Assembly (NCBI RefSeq): GCF_008369445.1
Contig: NZ_VTWH01000001.1
Location: forward strand, 1,116,001-1,180,000
Source: Aureimonas fodinaquatilis
Lineage (GTDB): Bacteria > Pseudomonadota > Alphaproteobacteria > Rhizobiales > Rhizobiaceae
Length of the DNA stretch: 64,000 nucleotides
Direction of reading: 5' to 3'
Shown: positions 1-7,993 of the stretch, piece after piece
Numbering within the stretch: position 1 is the first letter of the stretch
How the letters are laid out: every line of letters starts with the position of its first letter
Program-made: the position numbers and the translations under genes
The notes under the pieces: generated by a model
The model's input: only the letters and a program-made list of their open reading frames with translations
The model's database searches: none
Told to the model about the DNA's origin: nothing

Positions 1-476
1 TCTGTCCGGCTGCTGCCTGCAAATGCGGAAACCGCGGCGCCGCCCGTGTCGCCCGATGTGGCGCCAACAATGGTGGCACGCTGGCCGCGCTCTGCCAGCA
101 CATGATCCATCAACCGGGCCAGAAGCTGCATGGCCACGTCTTTGAAAGCCATCGTCGGCCCGTGAAACAGCTCCAGCACATATTCGTTGGCACCAGTCTG
201 TACCAGCGGCGCAACTGCAGGGTGGCGGAAACTGCCATAAGCATCATCAATCATGGCTTTGAGCGCCTGATCGGAAATATCGCCGCCGACAAAAGGCTTT
301 ATAACGTCAAATGCAACGTCTGCATAAGGACGCCCGGCAAAACCGGCAATGGTTGCCTTGTCCAGACCTGGCCAGGTTTCCGGCACATACAGGCCGCCAT
401 CACTTGCCAATCCAGCGAGGAGAACATCTGCAAAACCAAGACGAGGCGCTGTTCCCCGCGTACTTACGTATTTCAC
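1..476 (-). CDS. thrC: Threonine synthase, N-terminal part (runs off the left edge)
   Basis: This is the N-terminal 158 residues of threonine synthase, the PLP enzyme that converts O-phosphohomoserine to threonine. The reverse-strand translation starts MKYVSTRGTAPRLGFADVLL and contains the family block FHGPTMAFKDVAMQLLARL, in which the lysine of FKD is the PLP Schiff-base residue, followed by the phosphate-binding run GATSGDTGGAA. The start is a GTG at 476, with GGAAAG about five bases upstream. An in-frame TGA lies not far upstream, so no ATG start is available. The rest of the gene lies beyond base 1. The 214 bases between this start and the lipoprotein gene form a divergent promoter region in which I see no clear operator. 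Confidence 0.9.
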   Translation of the reverse strand, partial: MKYVSTRGTAPRLGFADVLLAGLASDGGLYVPETWPGLDKATIAGFAGRPYADVAFDVIKPFVGGDISDQALKAMIDDAYGSFRHPAVAPLVQTGANEYVLELFHGPTMAFKDVAMQLLARLMDHVLAERGQRATIVGATSGDTGGAAVSAFAGSSRT

Positions 477-690
477 GGCATCTTTCCATTCTGCACACAA
501 GGCACTGTCAGTTCAGATATGCTGGAATTCCTCTAGCACAAATTTCACAAACTGTTCCAACTGTCTGGCTGCTGAATTTACAGTTCTGATTGCCAGCCAG
601 TGCTTAATATATAAATACAAGGCAGGAAATCAGTGATTTTTTAAGCAGGTCTGGCGATTCGTTCGCCTTGATTAAAATGGGGGATTGGTC

Positions 691-1188
691 ATGTTGGCAT
701 CCGGAATGCGCTGCGCAACAGGCGCTGCAATGGCGGCAGTTATTGCGGTATTGGCAGGTTGTTCAACATCCGGCACGCCCTCTGCGCTGGAAGAGGCGGC
801 TTTGAACTATGCCGATCCCCGGGATTGTCCGCGTGTGGCCCTGATTGAGGAATCATCCATTCTGCGCAAGGGCGAAGCACCGAATTATGAGTATGTGGTT
901 TCAATCTCTGAAGTCACACGCTCCTGCGTCATCAATGGCGGCCAGATATCCATGGATATCGGCGTTGCCGGTCGCCTGGTGCCGGGAAATGCGGCGCGTG
1001 CCGGCAATATGACCTTGCCGGTTACAGTGACCGTTTCTGACAGCACGGGTGTCGTTGTTTCCAAATCCGGGCGCATTGCGGTGGCCATAGCGCCCGGCGG
1101 ACCATCCAACTTTACCTTTGTTGAACGCGGCGTCGTGGTTCCGGCAGGTGGGTCTTTCGTGGTCAGCGCTTCCATCAACGGCCAATAA
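691..1188 (+). CDS. Small predicted lipoprotein of unknown function
   Basis: A 165-residue protein with a signal peptide ending in the lipobox AVLAGC at about residues 20-25, so it is probably lipid-anchored in the envelope. The mature part begins with a serine/threonine-rich linker and continues as a beta-rich sequence (for example GNMTLPVTVTVSDSTGVVV) with no catalytic motif I recognise. The ATG at 691 is preferred over the upstream TTG at 685 because GGGGGA lies seven bases before it. The gene stands alone, divergent from thrC and convergent with the HAD gene. The secretion call is secure but the function is unknown. Confidence 0.75.
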   Translation: MLASGMRCATGAAMAAVIAVLAGCSTSGTPSALEEAALNYADPRDCPRVALIEESSILRKGEAPNYEYVVSISEVTRSCVINGGQISMDIGVAGRLVPGNAARAGNMTLPVTVTVSDSTGVVVSKSGRIAVAIAPGGPSNFTFVERGVVVPAGGSFVVSASINGQ

Positions 1189-1209
1189 GCCGCACCGGCA
1201 AATACGGGA

Positions 1210-1890
1210 TCAAGCTTTTTCCCAATCGGAAAAAGCCTCAACCACGGCGGGAAAATCGCTCAGGCGGTGAATAACGGTTTCTGCACCTGCGTCGGTCAGT
1301 GAATCCGCATGGCCGACATGGGTGTGCCTGCCGCCGGTGAAGCCAACCACGCGGCAACCGGCTGCCGCCGCTGCGGCAACACCATGCACGGAATCCTCCA
1401 GCACAATGGCGTTTTCCGGCGCTACGCCAAATTCCCGGCAAGCATATAGAAAAACGTCCGGCGCAGGCTTGCCGCGCTTGGTGCCAACCTCGCGGGAAGG
1501 GTAGATGTAGGGGCGGAACCTGTTCCACAAATCCACGTGCCGCAGCATCAGTTCCAGACGGAACATCATGGAGTTGGAGCAAATGCAGCGGGGCAGGTCC
1601 AGCCTGTCCAGCATGTCATGCACACCGGCAATTGCGGCCACTTTGGCCAACCGGATGTCGCTTTCCTTTTCCACGTCTGCGACGAAGTTCTCCGGCACAC
1701 GCAGGCCAGCCTCTTCACCCAGAATTTCAACAATGCGAACCAGCGTCAAACCGGCAAAGCGCTGTGAAATCTCTTCGGGCGAAATCTCGTAACCAAGCTC
1801 GGCAAACTTTTCCGATTCAATTTCCGAAGCCACAATTTCTGAATCCACGAGCACGCCATCGCAGTCGAAAATAATCAGCGAGAGAGCCAT
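1210..1890 (-). CDS. HAD-superfamily hydrolase (beta-phosphoglucomutase/phosphatase type)
   Basis: A 226-residue haloacid dehalogenase-family phosphatase. Motif I is IIFDCDGVLVDS (residues 6-17, nucleophile and acid aspartates), motif II is the serine in ICSNSM, motif III is the lysine in KRGKPAPDVF, and motif IV is VLEDSVHG. The helical cap lies between motifs I and II, which is subfamily I and fits sugar-phosphate or phosphoglycolate-type phosphatases such as YieH. I start at the ATG at 1890 because the homologous core begins at MALSLIIFDCDG and AGGAG lies 11 bases upstream; a longer reading frame to 1929 has no support. The substrate cannot be told from sequence. It is divergent from ccrM. 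Confidence 0.82.
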   Translation of the reverse strand: MALSLIIFDCDGVLVDSEIVASEIESEKFAELGYEISPEEISQRFAGLTLVRIVEILGEEAGLRVPENFVADVEKESDIRLAKVAAIAGVHDMLDRLDLPRCICSNSMMFRLELMLRHVDLWNRFRPYIYPSREVGTKRGKPAPDVFLYACREFGVAPENAIVLEDSVHGVAAAAAAGCRVVGFTGGRHTHVGHADSLTDAGAETVIHRLSDFPAVVEAFSDWEKA

Positions 1891-1908
1891 ATTTGTAAAA
1901 ACTCCTGA

Positions 1909-3252
<1,344 letters not shown>

Positions 3253-3281
3253 GCTGTGTTTTCCTGTTAAGCGAGACCGAT

Positions 3282-4349
3282 CTACGGTTTCGCCAGTGCC
3301 AGAGCCAGGCACTTGCGCATCAGCGTTGGCAGCGCCTGCTGGTCCAGCGTTGGCTGGGCCTGCCACCAGCCGTCAAGGGTCTGGTTGGTGTTGGCCCTGG
3401 CATGCCACACTGTCAGCGTCAGGTGAAAATGCGTGAAGGTGTGGCGCACTTTTCCAGCCTCTCGCCAACTGGCTTCAAACGGCGCCGCTTCATCGCCCGT
3501 TGCACCATCCTGCCTTGCCGACCACGCGGTCGTGGGTGGCTCCGCCATACCGCCAAGCATGCCGGATGGCGGGCGTTGACGCAGAAAAACAGCGCCATCC
3601 GAGGGGCGCTCAGCCACAAAGGCTGCGCCCACGCGCTCCGGCTTGGCCGGCTTTTTCTTTTTGACAGGAAAGTCTTCGGCAGTTCCCGCGCTGTAGGCTC
3701 CACAATGGTCATTGACCGGGCAGAGCGCGCAGACAGGTCTGCGCGGTGTGCAGATTGTTGCACCTAGATCCATCATCGCCTGCGCAAAATCACCTGCGCG
3801 CGTTTGCGGTGTCAGCGCTTGCATTTTCTGGCGAATTTCCGCTCTGGCCGCTGGCAGAGGCCTATCAATGCAGAACAACCGGCTGATGACACGCTCAATA
3901 TTGCCATCCACCACCGCCACCGGCTCGTCATAGGCAATGGCAGCAATGGCGGCTGACGTATAATCGCCAATGCCGGGCAGGTCTCTCAACCGGGCCGCTG
4001 ATGCCGGAAACGCTCCACCTGTTGCCGAAACTGCCCTGGCGCAGGCAAGCAGGTTGCGGGCGCGGGCATAGTAGCCAAGACCCGCCCATGCGGCCATGAC
4101 CTCCTCATCCCGTGCGGCTGCAAGATCGTGCACCTTTGGCCAGCGAGTGGTAAAATCTTCAAAATATTTTTTCACCGCGGCAACGGTGGTCTGTTGCAGC
4201 ATGACTTCGGACAGCCAGACCCTGTAAGCATCCGGCCAGACGCCCGCCCGCCGCTGGTCAGGCGCGGTGCGCCAAGGCAAAGTGCGGGCATGGCGATCAT
4301 ACCATGTCAGCAGATTGGATGTTACCTTGTTTGCTCCGGCACCCGGCAT
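3282..4349 (-). CDS. mutY: A/G-specific adenine glycosylase MutY
   Basis: A base-excision repair enzyme of 355 residues that removes adenine mispaired with 8-oxoguanine. The HhH-GPD core shows LSEVMLQQTTV with the catalytic glutamate, the helix-hairpin-helix LPGIGDYTSAAIAAIA and the catalytic aspartate in VVDGNIERVISRLF. The 4Fe-4S loop has the spacing C-x6-C-x2-C-x5-C in CTPRRPVCALCPVNDHC. The C-terminal third (GAAFVAERPSDGAVFLRQRP onward) is the NUDIX-like domain that recognises 8-oxoG. The start at 4349 has GGAGAAG at a good distance. It converges on ccrM and is divergent from the GT25 gene. Confidence 0.95.
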   Translation of the reverse strand: MPGAGANKVTSNLLTWYDRHARTLPWRTAPDQRRAGVWPDAYRVWLSEVMLQQTTVAAVKKYFEDFTTRWPKVHDLAAARDEEVMAAWAGLGYYARARNLLACARAVSATGGAFPASAARLRDLPGIGDYTSAAIAAIAYDEPVAVVDGNIERVISRLFCIDRPLPAARAEIRQKMQALTPQTRAGDFAQAMMDLGATICTPRRPVCALCPVNDHCGAYSAGTAEDFPVKKKKPAKPERVGAAFVAERPSDGAVFLRQRPPSGMLGGMAEPPTTAWSARQDGATGDEAAPFEASWREAGKVRHTFTHFHLTLTVWHARANTNQTLDGWWQAQPTLDQQALPTLMRKCLALALAKP

Positions 4350-4459
4350 TGGCGTCGCTTCTCCGGCAAATGTTCGCCTGCGTCATGAGACTGGCTTGAC
4401 TCATTGCAGCGCGAAGTTCATCCGACGGGGAAAGACATTCACACAAGAGTTGTCAAGGC

Positions 4460-5206
4460 GTGTTGATCAACCACTATATCATCAATCTCGATCGTTCCCC
4501 AGACCGCCTTGCCGCCATCGTGGCGGATTGCGCAGCGGCGGGCATTGAGCCCATTCGCGTGCCGGCGGTGGATGGCAAGGCCGTTCCGGTTGCCGAACGG
4601 ACGTTGCTGGACGAAAAAGGCTTTCTGCGCGACCATGGCAAACGCCCGCAACCGGGGGAGTTTGGATGCTATGCCAGCCACTTGCGGGTGTTCGAAGCTT
4701 TTCTGGCAAGCGATGCGGATTACGCCGTGGTGCTGGAAGACGATGCCGCGCCACCGGTGGACCTGAAAGAGATTGAACAATCGCTTCTGGAAAAGGACGA
4801 TTGGGATCTGGTCAAGCTGGTCAACTACCGCATGCCCAAGCTGCTGGTGGACCGCAAGTTGCACGGCAATATTGCCTTGGGCCGCGCAGTCTTTGGCCCG
4901 ACCGGCGGCTCGGCGGCCTATATGCTGAACCGCAAGGCGGCAGCAAAGCTGTTGCAAACATTGGTTCCCATGACATTGCCCTATGATGTGGCGCTGGAGC
5001 GCGGCTGGGCTCATAAAATTCGTGTGCGGCATGTTGCGCCCGATGCAATTGCCCTGAACGAGCTGACCAATAACGGTCTGACTATGGAAGGCCAGAGCTA
5101 TTCAGCCTACCGGCTGAAGCCGTGGCAACGGCTGCCGACATTACGCTTTCGCGCCGTGGATTTTGCCCGCCGCATGATTTTCGCCGTTTCAGGACGCTCT
5201 GCATGA
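4460..5206 (+). CDS. Glycosyltransferase family 25 (LPS-type)
   Basis: A 248-residue GT25 glycosyltransferase of the LOS/LPS galactosyltransferase type. The N-terminus INHYIINLDRSPDRL is the family's opening strand and helix, VVLEDDAAPPVDL carries the metal/nucleotide-sugar acidic motif at about residues 91-103, and FGPTGGSAAYMLNRKAA is the conserved glycine-rich segment. It should transfer a sugar onto a surface glycan in the cytoplasm. The start is GTG at 4460. Its last codons overlap the next start as ATGA, so it is translationally coupled to the O-antigen ligase-like gene. The acceptor is unknown. Confidence 0.88.
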   Translation: MLINHYIINLDRSPDRLAAIVADCAAAGIEPIRVPAVDGKAVPVAERTLLDEKGFLRDHGKRPQPGEFGCYASHLRVFEAFLASDADYAVVLEDDAAPPVDLKEIEQSLLEKDDWDLVKLVNYRMPKLLVDRKLHGNIALGRAVFGPTGGSAAYMLNRKAAAKLLQTLVPMTLPYDVALERGWAHKIRVRHVAPDAIALNELTNNGLTMEGQSYSAYRLKPWQRLPTLRFRAVDFARRMIFAVSGRSA

Positions 5207-6429
5207 CGCGAAGCCGATTTTTCTTTTTGCGGCGGCGGTTGGATGCACTAGCGCTGGTGCTGGCGATGGCGGCCATTTCCGTGCTGGTTTCTGCCGGAAA
5301 GGTGCTGTTTGGCGCGCTGGCCGTGTCGGGCCTTGTGCTGGCTGTTATCCGGCCAAAAAGCTGGAACTCCGCGCCAAAGGTGTTTTCGCTGCTGCTGGCG
5401 GCTTACTGCATCTGGTCGATTGGACTGAGCCTTTTGCGGGGCGAGGGGCTGGACGGCAACCGCCTGCTTTCATACGCCGCTATAGAACTGGCCGTAGTGT
5501 TTTTGCCGCTGGGGCTGTTTTTCATTCGCAAGCCGCTGGATGCGATGATTTTGGGCGCGCGTATTGGCGTGGTGGCGCTGCTGCTGGCAACGGTAACGGA
5601 ATTCTGGCTTACGGGTGAGCGCATCGGGTTGGGGCGCAATCCGGCCATTCTTGGCTTCATGGTGGCTGCTGCGGGGTTGATTGCCCGTTTGCCAATGGAC
5701 AAGCCCGTGCGGTTTCTGCCGAATGGTCGCTGGTGGCTGTATGTTTCGCTGGTGCCAGCGCTGTTGACGCAAACCCGTGCGGCATGGGGCGTTTACCCGG
5801 CAATGGCCGTGCTGGATATGGTTGAGCTTGGGCGTAGTGCTCTGCGCCGCCGGGATAAAAATTCCCTGGCTGTCATGGCAATAGCCGGTGTTGTTGCGGC
5901 AGTTGTGCTTTTGCCATTCGTTTCCACCATTGTGGAGCGCGGGCAATCGGGCATGGTGGAAATTCACCGGTACGAAACCACCGGTGTTGCCACGGGTTCT
6001 GTGGATGTGCGCCTTGCCATGTGGGATTCCGCGTTGCAGGTTCTGGCGCAAACACCGGCCATTGGCGTTGGCCATGTGAACAAAATGGCCATTGTTTCGG
6101 AAAATGCCGGGGTTAATAAAGCCGAGGTTGGCAAATACACCCATTTGCACAATCTGGTGGTGGATGAGGCGTTGAACAGTGGCCTTATTGGTCTGAGCCT
6201 GCTGCTTCTGGTGTTTGGCTGCTTTATCGTTTCTGTCTTTGTCCAAAGCCGAAATGTGCTGCTGCGTGAAACGGCGGTGGTGTTCGTGTTTCTGGTTTTC
6301 AGCTATGGTTCGTTTCACGGCGTGCTGCTGAATGAATGGATGATCATTCTGGTCTTCGGCTTCATGAGCGTAACGCTGACAGACCTTGCCAGGCGAAGGC
6401 GCGCTTTGGCAATCAGACAAAGACTGTAA
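5203..6429 (+). CDS. O-antigen ligase/polymerase family membrane protein
   Basis: A polytopic inner-membrane protein of 408 residues with roughly ten to twelve hydrophobic segments and the Wzy_C/WaaL family signature: a large periplasmic loop ending in YTHLHNLVVDEALNSGLIGL, the usual H-x-LxxxxxxxGxxGL motif. Such proteins ligate or polymerise undecaprenyl-linked glycans. I begin at the ATG at 5203, which overlaps the GT25 stop as ATGA; the longer frame from 5122 would lie inside the GT25 gene. Together the pair forms a compact surface-glycan unit between mutY and the DUF721 gene. Ligase and polymerase cannot be separated here. Confidence 0.85.
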   Translation: MTRSRFFFLRRRLDALALVLAMAAISVLVSAGKVLFGALAVSGLVLAVIRPKSWNSAPKVFSLLLAAYCIWSIGLSLLRGEGLDGNRLLSYAAIELAVVFLPLGLFFIRKPLDAMILGARIGVVALLLATVTEFWLTGERIGLGRNPAILGFMVAAAGLIARLPMDKPVRFLPNGRWWLYVSLVPALLTQTRAAWGVYPAMAVLDMVELGRSALRRRDKNSLAVMAIAGVVAAVVLLPFVSTIVERGQSGMVEIHRYETTGVATGSVDVRLAMWDSALQVLAQTPAIGVGHVNKMAIVSENAGVNKAEVGKYTHLHNLVVDEALNSGLIGLSLLLLVFGCFIVSVFVQSRNVLLRETAVVFVFLVFSYGSFHGVLLNEWMIILVFGFMSVTLTDLARRRRALAIRQRL

Positions 6430-6450
6430 TGCTTTGAGGAGGGCGGATTG

Positions 6451-6957
6451 ATGGCACGCCCGCAAGCGCCGAAAGGCGCGCGACAGGTAGGCGAACTGGT
6501 TGCAAATCTGGTGGACCCGGTTCTGGCACGCAAGGCCGGCATCAGCATCAGCCTTTTGTCCGCATGGCCGGAAATCGCCGGGGCCAGACTGGCGGAGGCG
6601 ACACGGCCGGAGCGTCTGGTCTGGAATACGAAGCCCTATGATGATGCGCCGTTTGAACCCGCAACGCTGATCGTTGCGTGTGAAGGAGCATTCGTGCTGC
6701 GTTTGCAGCATGAAAGCAACGAGCTGGTGCAGCGCATCAACGCGGCGTTTGGCTATCACGCTGTCAACCGGGTGAAGATTGTTCAGAAGCCGGTTCATAT
6801 CACCCCGCCCAATCGCAAACTCAAAATGCGACCGCTGAACGCGCAGGATCATGACTTTATTCAGCAGGCCACGCAGTCAATTGAGAATCCAAGGCTTAAA
6901 GCAGCACTTGAACGGTATGGCGAAACGATTCTCGGCCGCAACCAGCCGAAGAAATGA
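6451..6957 (+). CDS. DUF721/DciA-like protein
   Basis: A 168-residue protein with a DUF721 domain across roughly residues 10-100 (LSAWPEIAGARLAEATRPERL, then VACEGAFVLRLQHESNELVQRINAAFGYHAVNRVKIVQ). The domain belongs to the DciA group, which in many bacteria helps load the replicative helicase. The C-terminal tail is charged and probably flexible. The start at 6451 is supported by GAGGAGGG upstream. In Alphaproteobacteria this gene usually lies between mutY and dsbA/smc, and that neighbourhood is partly kept here. The role in helicase loading is inferred from the family. Confidence 0.8.
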   Translation: MARPQAPKGARQVGELVANLVDPVLARKAGISISLLSAWPEIAGARLAEATRPERLVWNTKPYDDAPFEPATLIVACEGAFVLRLQHESNELVQRINAAFGYHAVNRVKIVQKPVHITPPNRKLKMRPLNAQDHDFIQQATQSIENPRLKAALERYGETILGRNQPKK

Positions 6958-7169
6958 TCGGGCATGCCGCCTGCTTGAAAAAATCGTTTGAAAAATATCT
7001 TTAACTGATTGAAATTAAACTTATTAATGGGTTCTGTGCCAGGTCTTGCCCGCAAGGTTTCCCAATCGTGATGCTGGTTTGGTATGGTTTTGCGTCTTTG
7101 CGCCCTATTCGTGACGTGATTTATGGGATAGCTGGCTTTATGAGCCGTGGCATCAATCAGGAAGTTCTC

Positions 7170-7853
7170 ATGTCGCCAATTAAATCAGCCGGAATTGTCA
7201 AAAGTTTTGCATCAGCGTTGTTTGCCGGAGCAATTTTTGTCGCAGGGGCGCAGGCTGTTACAGCGCCTGCCTTTGCACAGGAAACCGCTGCGCCGCAGGC
7301 TCAAGGTACCGTTGACGTGGAAGCGCTGATGCGTGAAGGGGCGCTGCCCGATGTTGTCATCGGCGACCCGGACGCACCAGTTACGATTGTTGAATATGCT
7401 TCGTTGACATGCAGCCACTGCGCGGCCTTTCATGAAAACACCTATCCCAAAATCAAGGAAGACTATCTTGATAAGGGCATAGCCAAGCTGATCATTCGCG
7501 AGTTCCCGTTTGATCCGCGTGCGACGGCTGGTTTCATGTTGGCGCGTTGCGTGCCGGAAGACCGCAGAACCGCAATGGTGGATGTGTTGTTTGATCAGCA
7601 GCAACGCTGGGCCATGGCGCAGAATGCTTCGGTTGAGCTTCTGGCAATTGCCCGTCAGGCTGGCATGTCGCAGGAACAGTTCACCGCTTGTTTGCAGGAC
7701 AGGGACCTGCTGGCCAAGGTTGAAGCCGTGCAGAAGCGTGGCCAGGATGAGTTTGCGGTCAATGCCACACCGACATTCTTCGTGAACGGCAACCGTTACG
7801 GCGGCGCGCTCAATGTTGAAGAAATGAGCGCGGTTATCGAAGCAAATCGTTGA
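7170..7853 (+). CDS. DsbA-family thiol:disulfide oxidoreductase, periplasmic
   Basis: A 227-residue thioredoxin-fold protein. It has a signal peptide of about 36 residues ending in PAFAQE and an active site C-S-H-C in YASLTCSHCAAFH at about residues 75-87. The cis-proline block NATPTFFVNG comes near the C-terminus. It would introduce or isomerise disulfides in exported proteins. I chose the ATG at 7170, with AGGAAG five bases upstream, rather than frames opening at 7068 or 7140 that would bury the signal peptide. A strong hairpin follows at 7916-7947. In related genomes smc follows this gene, but here a dikinase gene does. Confidence 0.88.
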   Translation: MSPIKSAGIVKSFASALFAGAIFVAGAQAVTAPAFAQETAAPQAQGTVDVEALMREGALPDVVIGDPDAPVTIVEYASLTCSHCAAFHENTYPKIKEDYLDKGIAKLIIREFPFDPRATAGFMLARCVPEDRRTAMVDVLFDQQQRWAMAQNASVELLAIARQAGMSQEQFTACLQDRDLLAKVEAVQKRGQDEFAVNATPTFFVNGNRYGGALNVEEMSAVIEANR

Positions 7854-7915
7854 TGCCAATCATACCGGTCAGTCTTAAGACTTTGGTTTGGTTCTGCTTA
7901 TAGGATGAGACTGCA

Positions 7916-7947
7916 GAATTTCCGCTTTTTCCAAAAGGCGGAAATTC
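7916..7947 (+). terminator. Hairpin after dsbA-like gene (probable terminator)
   Basis: An inverted repeat with ten perfectly paired bases, GAATTTCCGC (7916-7925) and GCGGAAATTC (7938-7947). A T-run facing an A-run extends the stem inward to a tiny loop. The following bases TCTCGTTTAAC are only weakly T-rich. It lies between the dsbA-like stop and the dikinase start, so it probably ends transcription or stabilises the mRNA end. Confidence 0.6.
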
Positions 7948-7993
7948 TCGTTTAACAACTCTTTGAAAGCCCGGCATGGCGGGCCGGTTAAAA

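Noticed and set aside
102-536. A plus-strand open frame of 144 residues near the left edge
   Set aside because: It lies opposite thrC, has no recognisable domain, and its codons are the complement of a clearly conserved protein.
5470-6852. Long minus-strand frame (460 residues) across the O-antigen ligase and DUF721 genes
   Set aside because: It spans two real genes in antisense, is rich in His/Arg/Gln as expected from GC-rich complements, and has no ribosome-binding site or domain.
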